Origin: Rhodosorus marinus
Lineage: Eukaryota; Rhodophyta; Stylonematophyceae; Stylonematales; Stylonemataceae
DNA: 64,000 nucleotides
NCBI GenBank assembly: GCA_029953675.1
Contig: JAMWBK010000001.1
Coordinates: forward strand, 3,210,001-3,274,000
Reading direction: 5' to 3'
Each line of letters begins with the position of its first letter. Positions within the stretch are counted from its first letter, which is position 1. The notes beneath the pieces are model-generated. The model had not been told where the DNA came from. It did no database searches and saw only the letters and a list, made by a program, of their open reading frames with translations. This document shows positions 23,171 through 34,695 of the stretch, piece after piece. The translations under genes were made by a program, and so were the position numbers.

Positions 23171-24211
23171 TCACTGGTTCTTGAGGAACTCTTCAACCTG
23201 GGTTCGAGTGGGTTGGGCATCCATTGCGCCCTTGGCTGTCGTGGTTAAAGCTCCTGTGGCACAGGCAAACTGCAGCATCTTTTCGATTTCTCCCGTCTTC
23301 AGCTGGGAAACGTTGGGTAGATAAGATTGTTGCGCAAGTGCTTCTGAGAGAAATCCAGCGACAAAAGCGTCGCCAGCCCCTGTAGTGTCAACAGCTTTCA
23401 CGGCAAACCCCCCGACGACTCCAGTCTTTATACCGCCCTCAGACCTGAACGCAAAGCTCGCACCTTTTGGACCCGCTGTGACTAGGACGCCCGTCACGTC
23501 ATCGCCGAAGGCCTGAAGGACCTCCTCTGGTTTGCTCAGACCACGTTCTGGTGAAATTCCCAGCAAAAACTTGACCTCATCATCAGATATCTTTACAATA
23601 TCCGCGCAACTGTTGACATAGTGCAAAATTTCCGCTTTGGCGTCTGCCTCACTATTCTCCCAAAAGACAGGACGCCAGTTGACGTCAACAAGCGTGGACA
23701 GACCCTGAGATTTGGCGCCTTCGAGTGATGATCTCACGGCTTTGTTTGAGGTTTCAAACGCAAGTGCCAACGTTCCCGTCACTACAACGGTGGAAACCTC
23801 AGAGAGGTCCACAGAAGGCCTGATGTACACGTCTGCAAACTCCGTATTGACCCCGCCATCAAACCCCTCAAATACGCGGTCGCCATCGGGCTTGAGCCCT
23901 ACCAGCACCCTCCTCGTTGGGTGTCCCTCAAGTTTCTGAATGAGCGTTGTTTCAACACCAGCTTGGTCCAGCGATTCGATCAACTTGTGCCCATCCTCAT
24001 CGTCACCTACGGCCCCGAAAAGACATGAACTATTCCCAAGCTTGACTAATGCTGAACAAACGTTGGCGGGAGCTCCCCCGGGCAAACAGCCGCCCCCTAT
24101 GACGCAGTCGAACAAGAGCTCCCCAACAGCAACCACTTCAGCATCAGAGCAGACCAATCTCCTGCTCCCGGACTTTAGCGATACCGGAGATACATTCAAG
24201 AAATTCAGCAT
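23171..24211 (-). CDS. FRK: PfkB-family fructokinase
   Basis: Phosphorylates a sugar, most likely fructose, at the expense of ATP. It is intronless, 346 residues, the normal length. The PfkB family N-terminal motif shows as GGGCLPGGAPANVCSALVKLG. The C-terminal signature VDTTGAGDAFVAGF contains the anion hole and the catalytic Asp (of GAGDAF). GVNTEF and the WRPVFW segment resemble plant and bacterial fructokinases rather than ribokinase or adenosine kinase. The N-terminal ~23 residues before EVVAVGELLFDC are weakly basic and could be a targeting leader. The choice of fructose over another sugar is inferred from similarity only. It shares a short divergent upstream region with the small gene at 24804. 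Confidence 0.9.
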   Translation of the reverse strand: MLNFLNVSPVSLKSGSRRLVCSDAEVVAVGELLFDCVIGGGCLPGGAPANVCSALVKLGNSSCLFGAVGDDEDGHKLIESLDQAGVETTLIQKLEGHPTRRVLVGLKPDGDRVFEGFDGGVNTEFADVYIRPSVDLSEVSTVVVTGTLALAFETSNKAVRSSLEGAKSQGLSTLVDVNWRPVFWENSEADAKAEILHYVNSCADIVKISDDEVKFLLGISPERGLSKPEEVLQAFGDDVTGVLVTAGPKGASFAFRSEGGIKTGVVGGFAVKAVDTTGAGDAFVAGFLSEALAQQSYLPNVSQLKTGEIEKMLQFACATGALTTTAKGAMDAQPTRTQVEEFLKNQ

Positions 24212-24803
24212 CTTGGTGAACTATGAAGAGTATAGATGCCCACAGACTATCATCATATGGGTGGAACGCTCACCATCCCAATCCGCATCAGCACCGCAAA
24301 CACCACCCCACTATCCATTTTGGACTGTTTCCCGATACCGCAGCCGATCTAATCCTCCAGATACAGATACATTAAGAAATTCAAATATTTCAATAGATCC
24401 TTGTATGATCTAAAATAACAGAAAAACAAATATCGTCGGAAAGAGTTGAGGCGTCCATTTTGATGAGTGAATCGATCAAATTAGGGCCTTTTGGGGGATG
24501 CAGTATCCGTAGGGTCTTTGGCAATGCAGAGCTGCCTATTTTCTTAGCCGGAGAGAGGAATGGATAGATAATGGCTGATCCTAAGATTAATTCATGCGCA
24601 ATTCGCCATTCGACTGAAAGTTTGTTGTTTAGTGGTAGTGTCGGTCCTACTTTTCCGACGCCGCACAAGACGTCAGTTGTACTCGTCGGTTAACTGTTGC
24701 TCCACAACACTCCTTGGTGGGCTTGACGCTTGAGTCCGTCGTCTCAGTCCCAACTGTTACTTCGTCGCTATTTGTGAATGACCTTAGTGAACTAGCACAT
24801 ATC
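24212..24803. other. Divergent intergenic region, possible shared promoter
   Basis: 592 bases lie between the starts of the fructokinase gene (-) and the small unknown gene (+). No coding exon was supported. It is the likely promoter region of both genes, though no specific motif stands out. Confidence 0.4.
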
Positions 24804-25321
24804 ATGGCGCCGAAAAACTATCCCAAGCTCTGGGGAAATATCGCACCTCCTCCGCGGAAGGTGCAGGCAGGCGCCTGCAAATGACCCTTTACGTGGAAGG
24901 TTCGGAATCCCTAAAACGCAAGACTTCCTTCGGAGCCGCTTCGAAAACCATACGTGGGAATGGTTTTATGTCGCTCCTCTGGGCCTCCTTTCCGGGTCGC
25001 TTATGGGGTACGAGGAGAGCACCGATTTTTGCACAGCTTCTGCAAAGTATCAACTGAAACACTGGGGCCCAGAACCAACTTGGAGCGTTTCTCTGCAGTC
25101 AGAAATCGTCCAAGCTCTTTCTTTCAGATTCCACACGGTGCGGCTGTGGGTAAGTACTCCCTGCTCTGAGGATAATACTTAAAAATTAAATGACCCCTTG
25201 TTTTGTACAGTTGTACAAATTAGGACTTCATTTTTTTTGGATTTAGAATCTACCCATTTGGTCTGAGGAGGAGAAGGTTGGTGGGCGTTCTCTTGGTGAA
25301 GGTGGCATGTATTCTGACTGA
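24804..25321 (+). CDS. Small unknown protein, possibly membrane-associated
   Basis: Three pieces read like genuine protein. The start is MAPKNYPKLWGNIAPPPRK at 24804. A frame from about 24900 contains RFGIPKTQDFLRSRFENHTW and then WFYVAPLGLLSGSLMGYEES, a single hydrophobic segment. A last exon reads NLPIWSEEEKVGG to a stop at 25321, after a good GTAAGT donor at about 25150. The first and second pieces are one base out of frame, and no obvious GT..AG intron repairs this. Either a splice site is missed, there is a sequence error, or the gene is broken. The composition recalls small accessory subunits of respiratory complexes, but I cannot name it. It ends only 40 bases before PEX16. Confidence 0.4.
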
Positions 25322-25361
25322 ATTCTAGGAGACGGAGGTATTTTTAGATGATAGATTTAGA

Positions 25362-26695
25362 ATGGAAACGAGGTCATCGATCTCTTTTATGAAGCGGTTG
25401 GTAGCCCTGGACCAGAAATGTCGTGTGTTTCTGCGTGCGAACGCACGGCAGATCACGATTGCCGAGGAAGGGCTTCGCGGCCTTGCACTGTTAGCGCCTG
25501 GTGGTGACTCTGAGCTCCGAGCTGAGATTGCGAATACTCTTCTGGGTCTTCTGGGTGTTTATCGCGATAGCGCGGGAGAAGGCGAACCGCGCCAGCGAAT
25601 GGTAGGTTTATTGTAAGAACCAGCCTGGCTTGGGTTGTTTAGGCGTTGCTCAGAACTCAGACGGAGCCTCCCTTTGAGTTGCGTAGGCCCCAGTTGTTCT
25701 CCTCTCTATTCTCCGGACGTCTCAAGTGCTCATGGAGTTTGGTGCGGAGAGGTCACTCGGTAGGAGAAAAAAATTCTTGGTTCTATGGTTTACAGAAATC
25801 GCAAAGGCAGCACTTCGCCTGATACTTCTGTCGTGGAAGAACGGATCTGAACCCCTGGAGGACGCGAATGAGCAGCTACAACTTGTGCCTCCTGCTCACA
25901 CGTGTCAGAAGGTTCAAGAACTTGATTCGCAAACTGGAGCTCGGAGCGGCAGAAAGATTGTCACCCTAGCGGCCGTCCAAAAAGAAACCGACTTTACCAA
26001 CCTGTTCGAGAAGGTAAGGATTCCTCGTTTTGCCACAAGTTTGTGCATGGAGTGCACCCCAAAGGTCCTCAGGTCAGTCAAGCATTAACGCTAAGCACTG
26101 GGTTGCAACCACGACCACCAGATTTACGACCAACAAACTTCAAAGTCATTTGGAGGACTTTTGGAGGAACCCTGTGAGGCCTGTAGGATCGCTGAACAGT
26201 CCAACGGCTATGGAACGTCGAGAGGACAGCGAGAAGTTACAATTGAAAATGGGAGACGCGGACTCACGAGAAACGTAATAGCAGAGCTCCTGCACATACT
26301 CAGGCCTGTTATTTATCTCAGTCTGGTGCGGATCTACGGATGGAAATCATGGAAACCATGGTGAGCTCAGTCCACAAAATTTTCAAGCAGAGCAGCCGCC
26401 GAAGGGGCTTTGGCTGAAGACCTCCTCTCCCTGATCGTCAAGGCTGCTGTCTCTAGTGGCTGACCTCTGCTCCATAAAGATGATGTCCAACGTTCGCCGG
26501 GAGAAAGCGAGACGGGTTCAGAATCTTCTATTCTACCTAGTGAGGAGTCCATTCTATGATAATATCAGCGGAGCCCTGATAGGAGCGATCGCCAAGGTCC
26601 TTGGCAGGCTGCCACTTATCGGAGATCCCATAACTTCCGGGGCGGAGGTCGCTGACAAGCTCCAAAAGTACTACTTCTACATATCTGCCTCCTAA
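25362..26695 (+). CDS. PEX16: Peroxin-16 (PEX16)
   Basis: Peroxisomal/ER membrane protein required for delivery of peroxisomal membrane proteins and de novo peroxisome formation. Four predicted exons (25362-25601, 25687-26013, 26122-26360, 26443-26695) join in phase and give 352 residues; human PEX16 has 336. Family landmarks: VLMEFGAERSLGRRKKFLVL followed by EIAKAALRLILLSWKNG; then VIAELLHILRPVIYL and GWKSWKPWLLSLVADL across the last intron; then NLLFYLVRSPFYDNIS and the C-terminal KYYFYISAS. The KPW/LLSLVADL join was chosen because it uniquely restores the family sequence and frame. The first exon could begin at the second Met, ten codons later. Confidence 0.93.
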
Positions 26696-26930
26696 CAAGG
26701 CTTGATCCTGACAGCTCGGAGATAAGGCTTCGCGGTGCTCTTTTGAGTCAAAAGCACCCAGGCTCTCGGTCATGGACCCGGGCAGTTTTTGTGTGCTCCA
26801 GGAAAAGTTTGTCTGGTATCCTATGTTGTACAAACGACTGAAAAAAGGAGCTCCCTGATGAAACAAGCACGCCTGCAGATACAACACCTAGTTATGTATA
26901 TACAATAAAAAACAGGAAAATACGCAGTGC

Positions 26931-28998
26931 CTAATCGCAATCCGCTTTCGTTCCATCGTCCGCGCCGTCTTTCTTGTAAGTTCGCTTTCGCTTAAGCTTT
27001 CTCCACTGCCAATCGCGACTAGCTTGGAAAACAATTGTCTCCACGACATGGCTTAGGTCTGGGTCCCCACCGTCTAACTCTATCTTTGCTTCGTGGATGA
27101 CAAAGTCCCTCTTGTTTTGGCCATCTTCAAAAATGTTTCTAGATGGAAAAGTGGACATCAACATTAGCGACGCCAGTCCTCAAGAACAAGGGAGCTATGT
27201 GGCGGTGGAGTATTTCTTACTTCGATCCGTTGAGGAAATGTTCAAGTTCCTGCCGATCTGTAGTACTCAGCGCGTTCTGATCTGGCCCGAGAATTTGATC
27301 TACATCAATCTCAGGGGCACTCTGAAAATCGGAAGACAAGAAACACACGAAAAAAGTCCTGTTAGCTCGAATTTGCCATGAATCATGCTCCCACTCTCGG
27401 CTGCGGTACCTCGGCGGATGGTTCCTCGACCTGCGGCTCCTTCTCCGCATCAGTAGTTTTGTCATCCCTCGCGTCGGTAGTGTTTTCATCCTTAGCTTCG
27501 GTAGTGTTTTCATCATCCTTAGCTTCGGTAGTGTTTTCATCCTTAGCGTTGGTAGTGTTTGCACTACTAGTTTCCGCCGATTTGTCATTCCTTTGTAGTT
27601 TCCGCGTCCGACCCGCCAACGTTCGAGTACCCTGAGAGGAATACAGTTCCTTGCGCTAAGAGCGATTGAAGAAATGACCAAGTTGACGATGTAGGGGCGG
27701 CGGGGGCTTTTCCACTGGGCTGTGGCGTTTGTGCTTACCGATGACTTTCGTTTGAGCTGTCGATCATTCTCATCGTTTTCAACATCTTGAACCTTCGGTG
27801 TTCGAGCTCCCTTACTAGGGCCGTCAAGTTCTTTCGCGTCCTTTTTGCTATCACTGGCCCTACTGGAGAGCTTGGAACTTTTCCTATAAAGAAGGAGCAC
27901 ATTTCAAAAGGTCACGAGGCACACATTGTTAGGCTAGCAACCTGGTAGTGAGCATCACGGCCACCGCAAAAGTGAATGATTCGGGGGTCTTGACCAGACA
28001 GGTGGAGCAAGCCGTTCTAGCAAATATTAGATGTGATTGCTAACCTTTTCAACATCTCCTGCTCCTTCTTCTCTTCACGCTCTCGCCGTCTTTCCTCCAT
28101 CTCATGCCTCCTCTTCTCAGCTTGCAGTTCCTTTTCTTTCTTCTTCTCCGCGTCCCTTATCAAGGTTGCGCCTAGACTGTCGGGATCCATTGCCATGTTG
28201 TCGTCCTCCATGAGCATCTTTGGTCTTTTGGCACTGGCACTCGTCAACTTGCTCTTGAAGCTGTTTGACCTCGCGAGGGAGCCTTTCCTGTGAACATTAT
28301 CCACTCTCTGCAGACCTTCCTTCTTATGCAAGGAATCCAGCTTGGGCAGCTTGGAAAGCGGCTTCAAAGATGGCCTCCGCATCATCGTGTCGGGGCTTGG
28401 CCTACTTGAAACAAACGGGCTGCGCTGTTGAGTAGACTCTTGAATACGCAGGAGGTCTGATCTCCGGTATTCTGGTCGAATCTTAAAATCCTGCTCCTCC
28501 GCTGGAACTTCGACGGCCTTCTTGTTAATCGTAGATACATATTTGTCCGTCAGCGGGTGCACAGGTTTGGACGAACTTGCAATCTGCAACTCATTCTGCG
28601 GAATCAACAACCCGTTAGCAGAGAGCTCGATCTTCGAAGGTCAGAATAGAGAATTGGGTAGAAATTCTCACCAACTTATTCAGGGAGGTCTTTATTTCCG
28701 GGCCAATGGAACCTTCGACTGACAGAGATTCCGCTACAGCGCACTCCCACTTACCCCAGTCATTGAAGCTCTTAAAATTGTCCAAGAGCTCCGGACCCTT
28801 CTCTGGGCTCTGGGACAAGCCTATTGCGATCAAGGCTCTCGATCGAGCGGTCACTTGCTTCATCTTATGAACTGAGTCCAATCTATCTTCAGCAAGCTTG
28901 TGCCGTACCTCCTCAAGCCGCTTCCCATCCCCTAATATCCCAGGTACAGACCAAGAAAGGGATATCAAATCCCCCCAAGCACCTCCATCTCGCACCAT
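26931..28998 (-). CDS. NELFA: NELF-A-like protein (negative elongation factor A)
   Basis: In animals NELF-A is the subunit of the NELF complex that pauses RNA polymerase II near promoters. Predicted exons: 28998-28672, 28595-28045, 27883-27739, about 27632-27396, about 27322-27225 and about 27164-26931. The N-terminal helical region (RARSRALIAIGLSQSPEKG-type spacing before NDWGKWECAVAESL) resembles the NELF-A N-terminal domain. The middle is basic, low complexity, and has a KDENTTEA repeat. The C-terminal portion parallels NELF-A best: ALSTTDRQELEHFLNGSK, then DFVIHEAKIEL, then VVETIVFQASRDWQWRKLK near the end. This mirrors the DxVFEMN..GQW.RxKK end of the animal protein. The match is by eye and distant. 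A different hydrophilic nuclear protein remains possible. Confidence 0.55.
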
Positions 28999-31631
28999 GG
29001 CTCTAGCAATCCCTCAGTACTCACCGAAAACCAGATTCGAAGTCGAGCAAAAGAACGACCACAAGCACGAAAAACCCCTACGTCCAAACATACACCTTGT
29101 GCATCTCCACGAAGTCAAGACATCCTTGGATGATGAATATCCTATAACCCCAAACCCGAGGTCCTATTAGGTGCTAGCCTACGTATTTGCAATGTTTCAC
29201 CTCAGCTCTCCCTCCACACCCGACCAGCACATACCTCCATTTCAGAACATAAAGAGCGCCATTATATTATGAGCCCGCCTTACGATTCGTTTTTTGATCC
29301 CAAACAGCGAACAAGCAAAAAAATCCGCTATAACAACAGCATCTTCCTGGCCAAAAACAGAGGACTCAAACATGACCAATTTGCCAACAAGTCCGGAACC
29401 CCACCCCCCCCGCCCTACCCCTACCCCCCTCTCCAAATGAGCTCTGCTTTTTCTAAGTTTTCTTACATTCTTTCCTCCCCATTTTCAAGGATTCTCTTAG
29501 GTGCATACCAGAAGAATTCTAGGGAGGGGAGAGATCTAAGCTGAACCGTTTTTTTGAATAACGTAATTTTCTGCCCATTTTTGGATTCTGAGTTGGTTAG
29601 CTGAACAAGACGTAGCTGTCATCTCAGATCTTTGATCTACTATGGGAATGATGAGAGGACAGCTCTCTAGTGGAGCCCATGCGGACATGTGGTAAAATAG
29701 CTGTCCGCATTTAGTTGTTATGGATAGGGGTGCTCCTACTCACGGATTGGTTTGCCTTGTGCAGAGCCTGTAAGAAGCTCAGTGCTACTGTCCTAACATT
29801 GCTTCGGCGATGCGCGACCTGCATCAAGCGCGTCCAGACAACGCGTTCGTCTGTAGAAACAGGCGAGTCTGGAGCTACTTGAAGTGGACACTTCACAACT
29901 GATATGGCTGAGCAGCAGTGACGGCAATGAACGGGATGGAACTAAGCTTGTGGCTGGTAAACATCTTCTAGATAGGCAGAAATACTGTTCCAGTAGTGGG
30001 GTGATGCCGAGTAAACGCTGCGGTTACCTCCAACTCGTTGTTCACCGCTGCCTGTTCAGTTGGGAAGTCTAGGATTGCTCAGCCCAGTGGCTGAATGCTA
30101 TATCACGCAGCCTCAGGTTTCGAAGAAAATGAGGCGGCTGTTTCTAAGAGTAGGCTCTGGCGGAAGTAGCTTCAAGCCAGGAACTGTATCTCCCATGGGA
30201 ACGTGGGACTCTGATGGTTGTAGGACTAGATCAACTGTTACCTTTGGTGCTCTGCCACTGCCGCGGGTAGCAGTTGGAATCGGAAATAAAGCTGTACGTG
30301 ACCTTCAGATAACATCCACACGTTGTGCACTCTGAAGAAAGTACTGAGCGATCACTTGTCTCCGGGCACAATGGCAATTCATTCACGGAAAAGCAGTATG
30401 ATCAGCGCTGCCATGACATAGCCTGGCGGCTCCAGTGTGAATTGTCCTCAGCTTCTGCAAACGACCCGGAGAATCAACGCTGACGACATCCTGGCATGCT
30501 CTTGGTCAACGCAGAGAGCAGCTGAAACGAACAGCATGACACTATCTCATGACTGCTGAGAAACCTAGAAATCAAAGAACGTTTCTGGGTGACACGAAAA
30601 AGTCACCAGCTTGCCACACACCAAGCGCCCTACCTGGCAGGAAGGTATCTCAAGCAATCGACAAGAAAGTGTCAATCGACACCGCCCACACCAAAAGACC
30701 ATTCAAAAAAAAAAAAAAGATCAAAAATATATTCAACTTCCAAATTATGCAGCAACCCTTCATGAAGAACAGAATACCAGGATATGTTTGTGACATATTC
30801 ATGATTTGAATTTTTGTTTTCCTTTATTTATACCAAATCAGACAGTTTAAGACCAATTCTTACATGTGATTACAGTAGTGTAAATGAATTACTAAAGAAA
30901 AAATAGAATCTGACGAACTGAGCAAATAGATTGATACGCTCAACACTTTAAGTAGCAAACAAAAAATGTGGCTGCCCCAGAAAATGGGTTTATTTTTGTT
31001 AAAATATTGAATTTCGGCTTGTTTCGTGCGGGGGGGGGTCCACAATAGTCATATGACTTTTTGCGAAACTCCTCCGCTCAGAGAGTTTGGGAAGGAGGAT
31101 GGTGGAAGGTGTTTGACGTGCAGGGCCGAAGGAGTTTGAATGCACGCTAGAGACAACGTTTTCTGAGAGCATCGACAAAGGTCATGAAGATACAGTGAAA
31201 GGGAGCAGGTACAAAGGCTTGTATACGAATGACCTAGGCTGAATTCAGTCTTTTCTGGCTCTAGTTCTCTTGGTTTCCGAACCCCGCGCGCTGCCTTGAG
31301 GTTGCAGGGATAGCTGTTTGGGAAGTTGTGTGAATGGTAGACTAAGGAGAGATTCTTGGTCAACTTTGAGTTGTGTTCTAACGTGGTGGGCCCCAGGGGG
31401 AATTGGAGCAGCTTTCGAAGCCGATGGTAGTGGAGATCCGAGCTCCAGGGCCCGGGTGGGGGGGGGGGAGGGAGTGAGGCGGGCTTGGGGCAGCCCGCAT
31501 ATGTTAGACAGTATTGCTCAGCCCCGGTGGTAGTCATGCGGAAAGGTTGAAATTTAACATCCCGATAGTGAACTTATTAGGCGATTCAGAGGGAGAGTTG
31601 AAGACGGAGGGTTTATCTAGATTTAAGCATT
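28999..31631. other. Long spacer, no gene supported
   Basis: 2.6 kb upstream of the NELF-A-like gene and of the SAPS gene. A minus-strand frame at 29711-29896 (VVWTRLMQVAHRRSNVRTV) reads helical but has no partner exons. A run of about 14 A at 30706-30719 and G runs near 31030 and 31457 mark low-complexity DNA. The 31049-31537 minus frame is proline- and serine-rich without a domain. Confidence 0.4.
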
Positions 31632-34135
31632 ATGGGTATCAAGTGGGTCGAGTTTATGCGTCAAATCTTCACTGGGAATATGAAAAATGAGAGCGAAGTG
31701 GCAACATCAGAAAAGGATGATAATATAGACGCCTATTTGAGGGGAAAAGCTGAGGATGTCAAAGAAGGGAGGCTCGATATCGGTGCGCTAATGCTTGAGC
31801 TGTACGATGTGCCTCAGTACCCAAACGATGAGACAATAGGCGCACTAGTAGCTGTCATGACAACTCGTAACCGCCAAAAGGTATCTGCTCACTGTACCCA
31901 GCCCGCATGAGTTGAGACTCGCATTGCTAAAGCTTGCATCGGATCTTTGGTTTGTTTTTGCTCAGTCTCTTTTGAAGCTGCTAGTTGGTCCGAAAGAAGA
32001 GTTGACCGGGACTGGGCTTAGTGAGGAGTACCAGATTATGCATGTTATATCCTTCACTTACTCAATAATGCCGCAATTCAGGCGAAACTTGCTCGTTGAC
32101 AAAGACCTCTGTTCAATCCTCTTCGATTATTTTGAAACAAAAAGCCAGCTTGGAACGAAACAGACGACGTATGTCACGGACGTGCTATTGGCGATGCTGA
32201 GGGAACACTTTGTAAGTAGCGGTGTCGATCCATTGCGAGTGGCTCTACTTTTATGCTAACGAGTGGGTTCTGGGAACTATGACAATGCGAAGGATCTCAT
32301 ACTTCCTACGCTGGTCAAATTTCCAACATTTATCGTCAGCTTGTTGAGGCATGTCTCTCATTTCGGAGTGCAAGAGTTTTTGATGCAACTGGTGACACTG
32401 CAAGGAGTTGAGGACACATCAGACCTGAAAAGGGATCGCATAGGGGCCCTCTTTCTAATTCTGGAAACGTCTCAGTTTTTCCGTGCAGTGCACAGGCGAA
32501 TAGTGGATTCAATTAAGTGTTATGGAACTGATGTCCTTGCAAACATGTCCTTGGAGAGTTTAGTGCGGATTGAGGACGGGCTTTACAGTATGGACCTTAG
32601 GCTTCCCGTCGGGTGCCATTCCATTGAAGAAGCCAGTAGGATCAATCCTTTGTTGCACCATGAGCATGTTTCGGAGCTCCTGGAGCTTTCAAAGGGCCAA
32701 CTAGAGGTGAGCGTTAGTGACCGGTGCCAGCTGACATGGGTGTCTACTCTTTGGTTGCTAACTTTTTGTTCCCGTTTCTACGTAGACGAGCGAGGAACCT
32801 CTGATACTTACCCTGAATCAGGTTATGGAGATATCGGTCAAAACTTTTATCATGAAGAGAAGCTTAACCGAAGCTGGAGCCAAACCTTTCCCCCCCAACC
32901 ACCCCTTAGATTCAAGCGGATTGGAGAAAACGATGGTGAATTTTACGCCTGATCTGCTTCATTTGCTGACTGGTGCGAGGGACAAATCGCTTCAAGCGCG
33001 TGAGCGTGGTGAGCCGCAGCCACGTTTTGGAAGGCTCCGTATTAAGATATTGGAGTACTTTGCAACCTGTTTCAAAACTTTCACCAAGGTCAGTGTGCGT
33101 CTATGGAATCGTCTTGGGACCTCTCTGGGAATGAGGAATAAGTCGTTTCTATGCAATGTGCAGTTGCGCGGGGATTTCTCCGTGCAGCTTGCTCAGTTTC
33201 CCACGACATCTGTTTACCAACGTTGCAGGATTCCAGGATGGCTTTGTATAAGATGAAAGTTGCGGGGGTTCTGTTCAGTCTCATTGAAGCATATCCAGCA
33301 AACACCATTCTTCATCAGTTGGTCGCATCATCGATGGAAGCCTCTGTATCTCCGCAGCGAAAATCTGGGCTCAAAGCGTGGTTGAAGGAGTTTTCTACGC
33401 TGCGACGGATCCTGGATGTTTGGAAGGAGGAGGGCGATCGGGTGAGGAAAACGCTCCTGCAGGTTGTCAGTGGCATTTGTCAATTCAGCACACTCACCGG
33501 TTACCCTCCAAATCATTGATTGTCTCCAGTTCTTCGAGGATGCTTTGGTACCTACGTATCTGAGCATCTACGTACAGATGGCATTGTATGTGAAAAAAGT
33601 GATAGAGTGTCCGGGGGTGGACAAAAACAGGCTCCTGGGGGATGAACTCGAAAAAGATTTTGACAAGTTCTGTGTAGAGGTGCTCGCCAAGGTGGTTGAA
33701 ATGAGGGCAAAACCCGAAGGAACTCCGGAGTATATACAAAACCCGCGTGCAGATGCGCTTTTCAGAAGGACCTCAACTGCACCCTTGTTTCGCCCATCGC
33801 CACCTGCTGGCAGCGAAGTGGCGTCCACGCGTGAAGTACCTGGCATCGACGAGGAGCCCAAGAAGGTTGAGAGTACGGGAGAAGCAAACCCACTTGCGCT
33901 CAATGTGGAAGAAACGTCGACCGTCAACGGGAAAGCAGACCCCGCACTTTGGCCGCCCAAAGTGGACTCTCTGGATATCACCATGCTAGTGAAGCCGTCA
34001 GACGGAACTTCTGGACGACCTCCGAAGGGACCCTCGAGGAGTCCAACTAGCGTACCCCAGGGAGTTGTACCTCGAGAGCCTCGAAAAGTAGTCTCCAATG
34101 ACCTGAATAGCTCGACGAGTAAGGCCAACACGTGA
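31632..34135 (+). CDS. PPP6R: SAPS-domain regulatory subunit of PP6-type phosphatase
   Basis: SAPS proteins (Sit4-associated, PP6R) bind the Sit4/PP6 catalytic phosphatase and direct it to substrates in cell-cycle and trafficking pathways. The N-terminal half shows the helical SAPS features: LVKFPTFIVSLLRHVSHFGV followed by QEFLMQLVTLQGVED, then NFTPDLLHLLTGARDK. The classic block FGRLRIKILEYFATCFKTFTK joins over an intron to ALYKMKVAGVLFSLIEAYP and NTILHQLVASSMEASVSP. The C-terminal ~200 residues are a Pro/Ser/Thr-rich tail. About six or seven exons are needed; clear donors lie at about 31879, 32212, 32707 and 33088. The exact joins in 32210-32290 and 32700-32900 are uncertain. The start MGIKWVEFMRQ was chosen as the first Met of the open frame. 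Confidence 0.85.
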
Positions 34136-34695
34136 TACCACGAGCGAGGGAGTGACATCATAATTGAAAGAATGCGCGCAAGACGCGTGCAAGAGATGAA
34201 CCGATCCATGCGGGCGTCCTTGCGAGTTGTTCATGACTGATACCAAGTAACAAGGAATATTTGCAATTTGCGCCTGTGGTATTATCGGAATCTGCCCTCT
34301 CCCAGGCGGAGGAATCGACCCTTGCCTCTTTGTGCTCGTCCAAAACGGAGCGGCCCTGGCCTCGAGCAGTTGCGAAGCTGTTGATTGAAAGGGAGCGAGG
34401 GCGTGTCCTTGTGTAAAGAGAACTTTTGGGGCCTCCTAAGAGACTTGTTGAGAGTCTTAACCTCAATTTCTTTTCGAAAGCTAAAACGCGTGGATGTGGA
34501 CGTCCCTCGTCCGGTGAATGAATCTTGTACGGAAAACCGTTGCACAGACTAGGGTTGGCTTTCTAAGGTTTTGCAACATTCTGGGGAGTTTGTACTCTAT
34601 GAAAAGTGTTTTCATCCTACTAGACCTAGACAACGTTGCACCTTGCGCAAGGTGGGTCAATATTCTAGGATTAAAAACTACCGGATTGCGATTGT
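34136..34695. other. Convergent spacer, no gene
   Basis: 3' flanks of the SAPS gene (+) and the XLF gene (-). Short frames on both strands have no domain. Confidence 0.5.

Noticed and set aside
31049-31537. 162-codon minus-strand frame upstream of the SAPS gene
   Set aside because: Pro/Ser/Leu composition without a domain, a G-run antisense artefact, and it lies in the likely promoter of the SAPS gene.
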